Below are positions 8,636 through 16,527 of a DNA stretch of 64,000 nt, piece after piece; within the stretch, counting starts at the first letter, position 1; the number at the start of each line of letters is the position of its first letter. A program made the translations under genes and the position numbers. The notes beneath the pieces were generated by a model that saw nothing but the letters and a program-made list of their open reading frames with translations, was not told the DNA's origin and did no database searches. Origin of the DNA: JADYZU01 sp964540965. GTDB lineage: Bacteria > Pseudomonadota > Alphaproteobacteria > Rhodobacterales > Rhodobacteraceae. The stretch spans positions 137,172 to 201,171 of the forward strand of contig CAZIOT010000007.1 in NCBI GenBank assembly GCA_964540965.1. Direction: 5' to 3'.

Positions 8636-10474
8636 TCAGCCCTCGGCCGCCTCAAGCCGTTCCTGTGCCGTCATCCACAGGCTTTCGGCGCGGTGCAGCC
8701 CGTCCATCAGTTCGGCATATTTGCGGTTCCAGACCTCGAGTTCGCCCTTGCGGTCGTCCTCGTAGAGCGCGGGATCGGCCAGCCTCTTGGCCAGGGTGTC
8801 GCGCATCTCCTCGATCTTGCCCAGCCGGTCCTCGCATTTGCGCACTTCGGCGCGCAGCGCCAGAATCGCCTCGCGCGAGGGTTTCGCGGCTTTCGGCCGC
8901 TCGACCTTTTCGGCCGGCTTGTCGGTGCCCAGCAGCATGGCGCGATAGGCGTCAAGGTCGTCGTCATAGGGCCGCACCCGGCCGTCCTTGACCAGCCACA
9001 GCCGGTCGGCGACCATCGACAGCAGGTGCATGTCATGGCTGACCAGGATCACGGCGCCGTTGTAGGCGGTCAGCGCCTCGACCAGCGCCTCGCGGCTTTC
9101 GATGTCGAGGTGGTTGGTCGGCTCGTCCAGGATCAGAAGATGCGGCGCGTGGAAGGTGGCCAGCAAAAGCGACAGCCGCGCCTTCTGCCCGCCCGACAGC
9201 CGGGCGACCACGGTTTCCGCCTGTGCCGCCTGCAGGCCAAAGCCGGCCAGCCGCGCCCGGTGCCGCGTCGGATGTTCGTCGGGCAGGACCCGGCGCAGGT
9301 GATCGAGCGGCGTTTCGTCGACGTATAGTTCGTCCACCTGATGCTGGGCGAAGAACCCGATGCGCAGCCGGTTCGACTGCACCTTGCGCCCCTTCATCAG
9401 GGGCAGGCGGTCGGACAGCAGTTTCGCCAGCGTGGTCTTGCCCTCGCCATTGCGGCCCAGAAGCGCGATGCGGTCGTCCAGGTCGATGCGCAGGTCGAGG
9501 TTGCCCAGCACGACGCGGTCGCCGTAACCCACGGCGCCGCCTTCGGTGGTGATGATCGGCGGGGCCAGCTCCTCGGGCGCGGGAAAGGTAAAGACGGTGC
9601 GCGCCGCATCCTCGGGCACGCGGATCGTCTCCATCTTTTCCAGCATCTTGACGCGGGATTGCGCCTGTTTCGCCTTGGTCGCCTTGGCCTTGAAACGGTC
9701 GACGAAACTTTGCAGATGCGCCCGCCGCTCCTCCTGCTTTTTCGCCTGGGCCATCAGGTTGGCGCGCTGTTCGGCGCGCAGGCGGGCGAACTGGTCGTAG
9801 GGGCCGGGCCAGTAGGTCAGCTTGCGGTTTTCCAGATGCAGGATGCCGGTGACCGAGCGGTTCAGAAGCTCGCGGTCATGGCTGACGATCACGACGGTAT
9901 GGGGATATTTCGCGATATAGCTTTCCAGCCACAGCGCGCCTTCAAGGTCGAGGTAGTTGGTCGGCTCGTCCAGCAGCAGCAGGTCGGGCTGCGCGAACAG
10001 CACCGCGGCCAGGGCAACGCGCATTCGCCAGCCGCCGGAAAAGGCCGAACAGGGCATAAGCGTTTCGGCATCGGTAAAGCCAAGGCCCTTGAGGATCGCC
10101 GTCGCCCGCGCCTCGCCCGACCAGGCGTCGATATCGGCAAGACGGGTCTGGATTTCGGCGATGCGGTGCGGGTCGTCCGAATGTTCGGCCAGAAGGCTGG
10201 CGCGTTCGGTATCGGCGGCCAGCACGGTGTCCAGCAGCGACACGCCGGACCCCGGCACCTCTTGCGCGACGCCGCCGATGCGGGCGGCGCGCGGCAGCTC
10301 GATCTCGCCCGAATCGAGGTGCAGCTCGCCCCGGATCAGCTTGAAGAGCGTGGTCTTGCCGGCGCCGTTGCGCCCGACAAGGCCAACCTTGTGGCCGGTG
10401 GGAATCGTGGCCGAGGCGCCCTCGAACAGGGGGCGGCCTTCGATGGAATAGGTGATGTCGGTGATGCGCAGCAT
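8636..10474 (-). CDS. ABC-F family ATP-binding protein (YheS-like)
   Basis: A 612-residue protein with two ABC ATPase domains in tandem and no membrane domain, the ABC-F layout. Domain 1 has Walker A GRNGAGKTT near residue 36, signature FSGGWRMRVAL and Walker B LLLLDEPTNYLD. A linker rich in Lys/Arg and Gln (AQAKKQEERRAH) follows, then domain 2 with GRNGEGKTT, LSGGQKARLSLL and LLILDEPTNHLD. A charged coiled-coil C-terminus closes it. ABC-F proteins act on the ribosome as translation factors. Length and C-terminal extension fit the Uup/YheS branch; resistance function is not implied. The start at MLRITDITYSI is chosen over an in-frame extension to 10531. Confidence 0.92.
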   Translation of the reverse strand: MLRITDITYSIEGRPLFEGASATIPTGHKVGLVGRNGAGKTTLFKLIRGELHLDSGEIELPRAARIGGVAQEVPGSGVSLLDTVLAADTERASLLAEHSDDPHRIAEIQTRLADIDAWSGEARATAILKGLGFTDAETLMPCSAFSGGWRMRVALAAVLFAQPDLLLLDEPTNYLDLEGALWLESYIAKYPHTVVIVSHDRELLNRSVTGILHLENRKLTYWPGPYDQFARLRAEQRANLMAQAKKQEERRAHLQSFVDRFKAKATKAKQAQSRVKMLEKMETIRVPEDAARTVFTFPAPEELAPPIITTEGGAVGYGDRVVLGNLDLRIDLDDRIALLGRNGEGKTTLAKLLSDRLPLMKGRKVQSNRLRIGFFAQHQVDELYVDETPLDHLRRVLPDEHPTRHRARLAGFGLQAAQAETVVARLSGGQKARLSLLLATFHAPHLLILDEPTNHLDIESREALVEALTAYNGAVILVSHDMHLLSMVADRLWLVKDGRVRPYDDDLDAYRAMLLGTDKPAEKVERPKAAKPSREAILALRAEVRKCEDRLGKIEEMRDTLAKRLADPALYEDDRKGELEVWNRKYAELMDGLHRAESLWMTAQERLEAAEG

Positions 10475-10634
10475 GTCGCGGGGGATGCCCCAAGGTGGCG
10501 GGGCCGTCAATCCGGTCACGGGCCTTGCCACCCGGCCCGCGTGGCCGATCCCGTCTTTTCAGGCGCAAAGCCGCGTGATACGGCGGCGCAGCAAATTCAC
10601 CGGCATTCTGACCCCGCCGGCAACGGAGACCATC

Positions 10635-11057
10635 ATGGCCATCGAACGCACCCTGTCCATCATCAAGCCCGACGCGACCGCGCGCAACCTGACCGGCAAG
10701 ATCAACGCCAAGTTCGAGGATGCCGGCCTGCGCATCGTCGCGCAGAAGCGGGTCCGGCTGTCGCTTGCTCAGGCGCAGCAGTTCTACGCCGTCCACTCGC
10801 ACCGGCCGTTCTTCGGCGAACTGACCGAATTCATGGCCTCGGGCCCGGTCGTGCTGCAGGTGCTGGAAGGCGAAGGCGCCATCCTCAAGAACCGCGAAGT
10901 CATGGGCGCGACCAACCCCAAGGACGCCGCGCCGGGCACGATCCGCGCCGAATTCGCGCTGTCGGTCGGGGAAAACTCGGTCCACGGCTCGGACGCGCCG
11001 GAAACCGCGGCTCAGGAAATCGCGTTCTTCTTTGCCGGGATGGAAATCGCGGGCTGA
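10635..11057 (+). CDS. ndk: Nucleoside diphosphate kinase
   Basis: A 140-residue cytosolic enzyme that transfers the gamma phosphate of ATP to NDPs through a phosphohistidine. The active-site His is residue 117 in NSVHGSDA, exactly the usual Ndk position. The N-terminus AIERTLSIIKPDA and the RPFF and GATNPKDAAPGTIR motifs are all present, and the length is standard. It follows a GGAGAC ribosome site. It stands alone between convergent and divergent neighbours, followed by a long hairpin. Confidence 0.97.
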   Translation: MAIERTLSIIKPDATARNLTGKINAKFEDAGLRIVAQKRVRLSLAQAQQFYAVHSHRPFFGELTEFMASGPVVLQVLEGEGAILKNREVMGATNPKDAAPGTIRAEFALSVGENSVHGSDAPETAAQEIAFFFAGMEIAG

Positions 11058-11072
11058 GACCGGGCGTTGTCC

Positions 11073-11107
11073 CACCCACGCCACGGCATGATCCCGTGGC
11101 GTGGGTG
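11073..11107. terminator. 14-bp perfect hairpin downstream of ndk
   Basis: Arms CACCCACGCCACGG (11073-11086) and CCGTGGCGTGGGTG (11094-11107) are exact inverted repeats with a 7-base loop, 16 bases after the ndk stop. There is no T run, so it may act as a 3' stabiliser or as a bidirectional barrier between ndk and the convergent zinc-ribbon gene rather than as a classical terminator. Confidence 0.55.
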
Positions 11108-11124
11108 CCAACCCAAGGACAGCC

Positions 11125-11361
11125 CTACGGCTCGAACCTGACCTTGTGCCAGCCGCGCTGGGCGCAGGACGGGCAGTGCAGGCGGGTGGCGGGCTTGCCG
11201 CTGGCGCCGCCGCGCATCCCGCCCAGATCCCAGATGCTGGTGCGATGCCCGCAATTCGGGCAGGTCGCGATCCACTTTCGTGACTGCGCCTCGTGTCGGG
11301 CAAAGCTTTCGGCGGACATCCAGCGCTTGAAGAACCGCTGCAGGCGGGACAATTCCGGCAT
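11125..11361 (-). CDS. Small zinc-ribbon protein
   Basis: A 78-residue protein with two CxxC knuckles, CPNCGH and CPSCAQ, about 30 residues apart around an SIWDLGGMR core. This is the arrangement of a zinc ribbon that binds one metal ion, often found in small nucleic-acid or protein-interaction modules. The N-terminus is basic (LQRFFKRW). I recognise the pattern from Rhodobacterales genomes but no function is known. It is convergent with ndk and starts 20 bases left of a dispersed repeat. Confidence 0.65.
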   Translation of the reverse strand: MPELSRLQRFFKRWMSAESFARHEAQSRKWIATCPNCGHRTSIWDLGGMRGGASGKPATRLHCPSCAQRGWHKVRFEP

Positions 11362-11379
11362 GGCAGACCCCGCGGGGAA

Positions 11380-11401
11380 GGTGGGCGTCAGCCCACCCTA
11401 C
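11380..11401 (-). repeat. REP-like palindromic element (single arm)
   Basis: Read on the minus strand it is GTAGGGTGGGC then TGAC then GCCCACC, a short hairpin. The same 22-base unit occurs twice as inverted arms at 14473-14525 and once at 36122. Here it abuts the stop codon of the lytic transglycosylase gene. Confidence 0.75.
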
Positions 11402-11403
11402 GC

Positions 11404-11886
11404 CTAACCGCAGGCTGACGCCACTTCGCTGTCGCGCAGGCCGGTTTCGACCAGAAGGCAGCGGTTGCGCGCCTCGTAGTAATAGCCGCGCGCATACCAG
11501 CCCACCGCCTCGTCGATCGAGCCATCCGACACCAGCCAGGCGCCGCGCAGATAGGCACCGGCATACCGCAGGTTGGTTTCGGCATCGAGCAGCCCCTCGA
11601 CCGGGCCTTCATAGCCCATGCCGCGCGCCGTTTCGGGCAGGATCTGCATCAGCCCGTAATAGGGCCCGTTGCGCGCCCCGGCGTTGTAGTCGCTTTCGCG
11701 CTGGATGACGCGATGCAGCAGTTCCGGCGGCATGTCGTAGAAGGCGGCATATTCGTTGATCAGCTGCCGCATCTGCGGCGTCTCGCCGGCGTTCAGCCCG
11801 GCGGGGGCGACGGGTTCCGGGGCCGGGGCGGGGCGGCCGCAGGCGGCAAGCACCGCCAGCGCGGCAAGAAGGGCAAGATTGCGCAA
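11404..11886 (-). CDS. Lytic transglycosylase lipoprotein (SLT domain)
   Basis: A 160-residue protein with a soluble-lytic-transglycosylase fold. The catalytic Glu lies in HRVIQRESDYNAGARN, followed by GLMQILPETARGMG and NLRYAGAYL, the three standard SLT motifs. It would cleave peptidoglycan between MurNAc and GlcNAc. No ATG precedes the domain, but a TTG at 11886, seven bases after GGAG, opens a lipoprotein signal (NLALLAALAVLAACG, Cys at about residue 16), which I use as the start. It would thus be anchored to an envelope membrane. The open frame upstream is not supported. Confidence 0.83.
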   Translation of the reverse strand: MRNLALLAALAVLAACGRPAPAPEPVAPAGLNAGETPQMRQLINEYAAFYDMPPELLHRVIQRESDYNAGARNGPYYGLMQILPETARGMGYEGPVEGLLDAETNLRYAGAYLRGAWLVSDGSIDEAVGWYARGYYYEARNRCLLVETGLRDSEVASACG

Positions 11887-12011
11887 GGTCGGCTCCGCTC
11901 GGGTCGTGGTTGGCGCGACCCTAACGAGGGCGCCGATCACGGGAAAGGGAGGGGGGCGGGCGCGTTCCGGCAACCGGCAGGTTTCTGCCGGTTCCGGTTC
12001 ATTCGCGACGG

Positions 12012-12407
12012 TCAGCCCGGATTCGCTTGCGGCGATGGGCGATCCCGGGACACGGGCGCTTGATCCGGGGGCAGGCTGCGCCGCCCCGGCGGTTCGACCA
12101 GCCCGAAGTCGCGCATGAAGTCGAGAAGCGCCCGTTCCGGCACCGCCGCGCCGGCCTTGATCGCATCGAACCGCTCGCGCAGAGCCGCCTTCTCGGCGCC
12201 CTTGCAGTCGTTCCACGGCCGCCCCTGCAGGGCCATGACCAGAACGTAATAGCCGATGAAATGCGGCCGCGCGCCGTTTTCGATCAGCCGCGCATAGGCG
12301 GCATCGGCGCCAAGCGCGCGCAGCGCCTCGGCGCTGGCGATGCCGGCCTTCAGGAAGGCCGCCTCGGTCGCCGGGCCCAGATTGGGAATCGTGGAAATCG
12401 CAGCCAT
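12012..12407 (-). CDS. TfoX/Sxy family C-terminal domain protein
   Basis: A 131-residue protein consisting of only the C-terminal TfoX (Sxy) domain: IPNLGPATEAAFLKAGIASAEALRALGADAAYARL, the helix-hairpin-helix-like segment, then the conserved ALQGRPWNDC-like stretch. In gammaproteobacteria Sxy activates competence genes with CRP; stand-alone C-domain proteins in alphaproteobacteria have no established role. The last 30 residues are Pro/Arg-rich and probably disordered. It lies upstream of, and co-directional with, the transglycosylase, and a terminator for the next gene precedes it. Confidence 0.8.
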   Translation of the reverse strand: MAAISTIPNLGPATEAAFLKAGIASAEALRALGADAAYARLIENGARPHFIGYYVLVMALQGRPWNDCKGAEKAALRERFDAIKAGAAVPERALLDFMRDFGLVEPPGRRSLPPDQAPVSRDRPSPQANPG

Positions 12408-12430
12408 GCGGTCAACTTGCCGCGCCAGAC

Positions 12431-12466
12431 AGAAAAGCGCCAGAGGTGCTGCCGGACCTCTGGCGC
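12431..12466 (-). terminator. Intrinsic terminator after the 47-residue gene
   Basis: On the minus strand an 11-bp perfect stem (arms 12437-12447 and 12456-12466, GCGCCAGAGGT/ACCTCTGGCGC) with an 8-base loop is followed by TTTTCTGT. It lies 56 bases after the stop codon of the small gene at 12522-12665 and before the TfoX-C gene, so it ends the small gene's transcript. Confidence 0.8.
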
Positions 12467-12521
12467 CAGGCTCCCGAGATGCCCCGAGGGAGAAGCGGGG
12501 CCGGGTCGTGCCGTTTTTCTG

Positions 12522-12665
12522 TCAGATGCTCGCGAGATCGCGGAACACCGGATCGGGTTTCACCCCGTCTGTCTTTGCCGGAGCGGGCATCTGCTGCTGT
12601 TGCTGCATCTGCCCGCCCGCGGCGGTCTGCTGTTCGACGCCCTTGCTTGCCTGCACTTGCGCCAT
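12522..12665 (-). CDS. Small Gln-rich protein of unknown function (47 residues)
   Basis: A short gene, easily missed. It begins MAQVQASKGVEQQTAAGGQ, continues with a run MQQQQQMP and ends KPDPVFRDLASI. A good ribosome site (GAGAGG, about 8 bases before the ATG) and a strong intrinsic terminator 56 bases after the stop support it as a real monocistronic gene. There is no signal peptide or membrane segment; the composition (Gln, Ala, Pro) suggests a disordered protein. I do not recognise a family. The conserved-looking C-terminal motif DPVFRDLASI would be the part to search with. Confidence 0.6.
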   Translation of the reverse strand: MAQVQASKGVEQQTAAGGQMQQQQQMPAPAKTDGVKPDPVFRDLASI

Positions 12666-12900
12666 ATCACTGCCTCTCGACTGTCTCCGGGGCGGAATTT
12701 CCCGTCCTCCGGTGGTATTGTTTCCAATATTGCGCCGAAACCGGGCGCCGGTGGGGCCGGATTGTGGCCGGAATGTGGCATTTGCGCCGGCTGGACCGCA
12801 TGGGCAGATTCCGCCTTGCGTCCGGCCGGTGGTTTGGGGTCAAAGACGGACAAGGCCATTGCGGTCAGAAATCCGGACCAATCCGACAGGGAGAGCGATC

Positions 12901-13638
12901 ATGGGGCGTCTCGCCGGCAAGCGTATCGTGGTGACGGCAGCGGGGCAGGGCATCGGCCGTGCCTCGGCCGTGATGATGGCGGCCGAAGGGGCCGAGGTCC
13001 TGGCCACCGACATCAACGAGGGCGCCCTTGCCGATCTGGCGGCGCAGGGCATCGCCACGCGCCTTCTGAACGTGCGCGATCCGGCCAGCATCGCCGCCAC
13101 CGTCGCGGCGGCCGGCCGGGTCGATGTGCTGTTCAACTGTGCGGGTTTCGTCGCCAACGGCACCATCCTTGACTGCAGCGAAGAGGATTGGGCGTTTTCG
13201 GTCGACCTGAACCTCACCGCGATGTTCCGCATGTGCAAGGCGTTCCTGCCGGGAATGCTCGCGCAGGGCGGCGGCGGGATCATCAACATGGCTTCGGTTG
13301 CCTCGAGCGTGATCGCCGCGCCGAACCGGTTCGTCTATGGCGCGACCAAGGCCGGCGTCGTCGGCCTGACCAAATCCATCGCCGCCGATTTCGTGACCAA
13401 GGGCATCCGCTGCAATGCCATTGCGCCGGGCACCGTCGACAGCCCCTCGCTGCACGACCGCTGGCGCGCCACCGGCGATTTCGAAGCGGCCAAGGCCGCC
13501 TTCGCCGCCCGCCAGCCCATCGGCCGCATCGCCCGCCCCGAAGAGATCGCGGCGCTGGTCACCTATCTGGCCTCGGACGAATCGTCCTACACCACCGGGC
13601 AGGTGCATGTGATCGACGGGGGCTGGGCCAATGTCTGA
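12901..13638 (+). CDS. SDR family oxidoreductase (sugar-acid dehydrogenase type)
   Basis: A 245-residue classical short-chain dehydrogenase. It has an NAD(P)-binding TAAGQGIGRA near residue 12, an acidic ATDIN that favours NAD+, FNCAGFV, catalytic Ser in NMASVASS, and YGATKAG with the Tyr/Lys pair. It is close to enzymes labelled 2-keto-3-deoxy-L-fuconate dehydrogenase and DHRS6/BDH2. The neighbouring lactonase-type amidohydrolase, overlapping by 8 bases, supports a sugar-acid role. The start at 12901 follows AGGGAGAG; an in-frame extension to 12340 crosses non-coding DNA. Confidence 0.85.
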   Translation: MGRLAGKRIVVTAAGQGIGRASAVMMAAEGAEVLATDINEGALADLAAQGIATRLLNVRDPASIAATVAAAGRVDVLFNCAGFVANGTILDCSEEDWAFSVDLNLTAMFRMCKAFLPGMLAQGGGGIINMASVASSVIAAPNRFVYGATKAGVVGLTKSIAADFVTKGIRCNAIAPGTVDSPSLHDRWRATGDFEAAKAAFAARQPIGRIARPEEIAALVTYLASDESSYTTGQVHVIDGGWANV

Positions 13639-14476
13639 GGGCCTTGGCCTGATCGACTGCCACCTCCACCTGATCGACCGCAGCAAGGCGTGCTACGGCT
13701 GGATCGACGGCGCGCCGCTGTTGCAGGGCAAGGATTTCCTGCTGGACGAGGCCGAGGCCGGCTATGGCGGTGATGTGGCCGGGTCAATCTTCATGGAGGT
13801 CGATGTCGACGAGGGCTCGATCCGCGACGAGGCGCGCTGGATCGGCGGGCTGGTGCGCGAGGGGCGGCTTCTGGGCCAGATCGCCGCCTGCCGGCCCGAA
13901 ACCGATACGGGCTTTGCCGAATGGCTGGAAGAGGCGCCCGAACATGGCATTGTCGGCCTGCGCCGCATCCTGCATGTGGTGCCGGACGATCACAGCGAAA
14001 GCGAGACCTTCCGCGCCAATATCCGCCGCATCGGCCGCGCCGGGCTGAGTTTCGACATGAACTTTCTTGGCCGCACGCTGGACAGGGCCGAAGCCCTGGC
14101 CCGCGCCTGCCCGGACATGCCGCTGATCCTTGACCATTGCGGCACGCCCGACATCGCGGCCGGCCAGTGGGAGCCCTGGGCGAGCGGCATCACCCGGCTG
14201 GCGGCGCTGCCGCATGTCAGTGTGAAGCTGTCAGGCATCACCGCCTATGTCGGCGCCGGTCAGGATCATGCAACGGCGATCGCGCCCTACGTCGATCATG
14301 TCCTTGACGCCTTCGGCACGGGTCGCGTGGTCTGGGGCAGCGACTGGCCGGTGGTGAATTTCGGCGCCGGCCTGCCGGGCTGGATGGCGATCACGCGCTC
14401 GATCTTTGCCCGCTTTTCGGCCGATGAGGCCGCAGATGTGGCGCACAGGAACGCCCGGCGGATCTATCGGCTGTAG
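13631..14476 (+). CDS. Amidohydrolase family protein (sugar lactonase type)
   Basis: A 281-residue TIM-barrel metal-dependent hydrolase of the COG3618 type, which includes L-fuconolactone and L-rhamnonolactone hydrolases. The metal-binding HxH is in DCHLHL at residues 9-14, a histidine in ILDHCGTPD follows on a later strand, and the catalytic Asp is in VWGSDWPV. With the upstream SDR it could form a two-step segment of deoxy-sugar acid breakdown, but dehydratase, aldolase and transporter genes are not nearby, so the substrate is uncertain. Its TAG stop lies within a dispersed palindromic repeat. Confidence 0.83.
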   Translation: MSEGLGLIDCHLHLIDRSKACYGWIDGAPLLQGKDFLLDEAEAGYGGDVAGSIFMEVDVDEGSIRDEARWIGGLVREGRLLGQIAACRPETDTGFAEWLEEAPEHGIVGLRRILHVVPDDHSESETFRANIRRIGRAGLSFDMNFLGRTLDRAEALARACPDMPLILDHCGTPDIAAGQWEPWASGITRLAALPHVSVKLSGITAYVGAGQDHATAIAPYVDHVLDAFGTGRVVWGSDWPVVNFGAGLPGWMAITRSIFARFSADEAADVAHRNARRIYRL

Positions 14477-14525
14477 GGTGGGCAACCGCCCACCGCCGCG
14501 CCCGGTGGGCGATTGCCCACCCTAC
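14473..14525. repeat. REP-like element, two inverted arms
   Basis: Left arm GTAGGGTGGGCAACCGCCC(ACC) at 14473-14494 and right arm GGTGGGCGATTGCCCACCC(TAC) at 14504-14525 are inverted copies with a 9-base spacer; each arm is itself a small hairpin. The TAG stop codons of both flanking convergent genes lie within the arms. The structure could stop transcription from both sides. Confidence 0.85.
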
Positions 14526-14836
14526 AGCGCGAATACCGCGCCATAGGCGACCGCCCCGGCAAGGGTCGCCGCGACCACCGATTGCCGCGGCAGGAATGCC
14601 AGCACCACCGCGACGACTCCGGCGACAAGGGGCGCCATCTGCTTTGGTTCCGGCCAGAACTCGGGCAGGATCGAGGCGACGAACAGGGTGGCAATGGCCG
14701 CCGGGCCGGTGGCGGCAAGAAAGCGCGACAGGATGCCGCCCGGATGCGGTTCCGACCGCAACAGCAGGATCGGCAGCACGCGGAACGCCCAGGTGGCGCT
14801 GCCGGCGATCAGGACGATGACAAGAAAATCGCTCAT
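14522..14836 (-). CDS. azlD: AzlD family branched-chain amino acid exporter small subunit
   Basis: A 104-residue protein with about four hydrophobic segments, beginning MSDFLVIVLIAGSATWAFRVLPILLL, the AzlD pattern. AzlC/AzlD (BrnFE) pairs export branched-chain amino acids and related compounds across the inner membrane. The ATG overlaps the azlC stop by 4 bases (ATGA), so production is coupled. The C-terminal stop is supplied by the dispersed repeat at 14504-14525. Actual substrate is not determined by sequence. Confidence 0.88.
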   Translation of the reverse strand: MSDFLVIVLIAGSATWAFRVLPILLLRSEPHPGGILSRFLAATGPAAIATLFVASILPEFWPEPKQMAPLVAGVVAVVLAFLPRQSVVAATLAGAVAYGAVFAL

Positions 14837-15510
14837 CGCCGCAGCACCCCGGCCAGCGCCCCGGCGATCATCCCGGCCAGAATGCCGGTGGTGGCCGAAA
14901 CGGCAAGCGTGAACCCCACCGTCGCCAGCGCTGCCACCGCGATCACCGGCACCTGCTTCCGGGTCATGATCGACAGGAGCAGGGCCAGAAACAGCGCCGT
15001 CAGCATGAAACCAAGGCCGGCCTCGACCGCCGGCCAGGCTGCCAGCGCGCCGCCTCCGGCCCAGCCGCCCGCCGCGGTTCCGGCGATCCACGCGCCATAG
15101 GCCCCGGCGGCCAGCCCCATCATCCACGGCTCGGTAAAGGACTGCCCGCGGCGCAGCGCGCCAAGCGCCTGCCCGAACACCTCGTCCGTCAGGCCCCAGC
15201 CCCAGAGCGCGGCAAAGCGGCGCGGCGGCTGCCCGGCCTCTTTCATCAGCGCCGGGCCATACAGCAGATGCCGGATGTTCATCGCCACCAGCGTTGCCGC
15301 CGCCACCAGCGCCGGCGCCCCCGAGGCGACCAGCGCCAGCGCAAGGAACTGCGCCGCGCCGGCATAGATCAGCACCGACAGCATCACCGCCTGCACCGGG
15401 CTTAGCCCGATCTGCGTCGCGGCCACGCCAAAGGAAAAGGCGATGGGGAAATAGCCGAGCATGATCGGCAAGGCGGCGGCAAGACCGCGGAGGAAGGTGG
15501 GACGGGGCAT
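14833..15510 (-). CDS. azlC: AzlC family branched-chain amino acid exporter large subunit
   Basis: A 225-residue membrane protein with the conserved AzlC start: GYFPIAFSFGVAATQIGLSP, then IYAGAAQFLALAL and MNIRHLLYGPAL. It forms a two-subunit permease with AzlD, encoded immediately downstream with an ATGA overlap. Members export leucine, isoleucine, valine or toxic analogues. The gene starts 5 bases after the stop of the oxidoreductase gene, so all three may be one transcription unit. Confidence 0.9.
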   Translation of the reverse strand: MPRPTFLRGLAAALPIMLGYFPIAFSFGVAATQIGLSPVQAVMLSVLIYAGAAQFLALALVASGAPALVAAATLVAMNIRHLLYGPALMKEAGQPPRRFAALWGWGLTDEVFGQALGALRRGQSFTEPWMMGLAAGAYGAWIAGTAAGGWAGGGALAAWPAVEAGLGFMLTALFLALLLSIMTRKQVPVIAVAALATVGFTLAVSATTGILAGMIAGALAGVLRR

Positions 15511-15515
15511 GGGTA

Positions 15516-16517
15516 TCAGGCGGCCTTGACCACGACCTTGCCGCGGGCGCGACCGCTGGCCAGATAGTCCATCGCCGCCGCGGCCTGATCGAACGGCACT
15601 ACCCGGTCGGTGACCGGCCGCAAGGCACCCTGTTCGAAAAGCCGGGCAAGTTCGGTCAGTTGGGCGCCGTCCGCCCGCATGAACAGGAAGCGGTAGCGCA
15701 GCCCCATCCGCCGCACCTTGCGCCGCAAGCGGCTGCTGATCAGGCGAATGGCCAGACGGAACACCGCATTCCGCCCGTGGTCGCGGGCGAATTCCAGATC
15801 GGGTGTGCCGTTGATCGAGACGAGCAGCCCGCCCGGTTTCAGGATCGACAGCCCCCGGTCCAGCGTCCCGGCGCCCTGCGAATGCAGCATCATGTCGTAA
15901 CCGCGCAGCACTGTGGAGAAATCCTGTGTGGTATAGTCGATGATCTCGTCCGCGCCGAGCGCGCGCACCAGTTCGGCGTTGCGGGCCCTGCAGGTCGTGG
16001 CGACATGCAGACCAAGGTGTTTTGCAAGCTGGATGGCGATTGTGCCGACACCGCCCGATCCCGCCTCGATCATCACCTTCTGGCCGGGTTTCATCTGGCC
16101 GAGTTCGACCAGCGCCTGCCAGGCGGTCAGGGCCACCAAAGGCAGACCGGCGGCATCCTCGGCCGGGATATTGGCCGGGCGGGCCGCCAGCAGGCGGTGG
16201 TCGATGGCAATCCGTTCGGTCAGGGTTCCGGGCCGGGTCGTAGCGGCACAGGCGATGACCGCATCGCCCGGCCGCCAGGGCCCGGCCTCTGCGCCGGTGC
16301 GCAGCACGATGCCGGCCAGATCAAAGCCTGCGATCAGCGGCAGCTTGTAGGGCAGCACCGCCTTGAGCTCACCGCCCCGGACCTTGAGGTCGAGCTGGTT
16401 CAGACCTGCGGCCTCGATCGCGACCAGGACCTCGCCGGGACCGGGTTCCGGTTCGGCGGCATCGCCCAGAGTAAGCGGCCGGGCCTTGCCATACCGCGCG
16501 ATGAACCATGCCTTCAT
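15516..16517 (-). CDS. NAD(P)-dependent zinc-free alcohol dehydrogenase (quinone oxidoreductase type)
   Basis: A 333-residue medium-chain dehydrogenase/reductase. The GroES-like N-domain includes AAGLNQLDLKVRGG and a nucleotide-binding loop GSGGVGTIAIQLAKHLG (about residues 148-165). The zinc-ligand Cys/His set of classical alcohol dehydrogenases is absent, which fits the QOR/NADP-oxidoreductase branch acting on enones or quinones. It sits 10 bases downstream of gcvP on the same strand, but that is probably chance co-direction rather than a glycine function. Substrate unknown. Confidence 0.85.
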   Translation of the reverse strand: MKAWFIARYGKARPLTLGDAAEPEPGPGEVLVAIEAAGLNQLDLKVRGGELKAVLPYKLPLIAGFDLAGIVLRTGAEAGPWRPGDAVIACAATTRPGTLTERIAIDHRLLAARPANIPAEDAAGLPLVALTAWQALVELGQMKPGQKVMIEAGSGGVGTIAIQLAKHLGLHVATTCRARNAELVRALGADEIIDYTTQDFSTVLRGYDMMLHSQGAGTLDRGLSILKPGGLLVSINGTPDLEFARDHGRNAVFRLAIRLISSRLRRKVRRMGLRYRFLFMRADGAQLTELARLFEQGALRPVTDRVVPFDQAAAAMDYLASGRARGKVVVKAA

Positions 16518-16527
16518 GCAAACTTCC

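Noticed and set aside
12340..12900. Long in-frame N-terminal extension of the SDR gene
   Set aside because: It would cross the TfoX-C start, a terminator and the small gene; the SDR fold begins at 12901 with a ribosome site just upstream.
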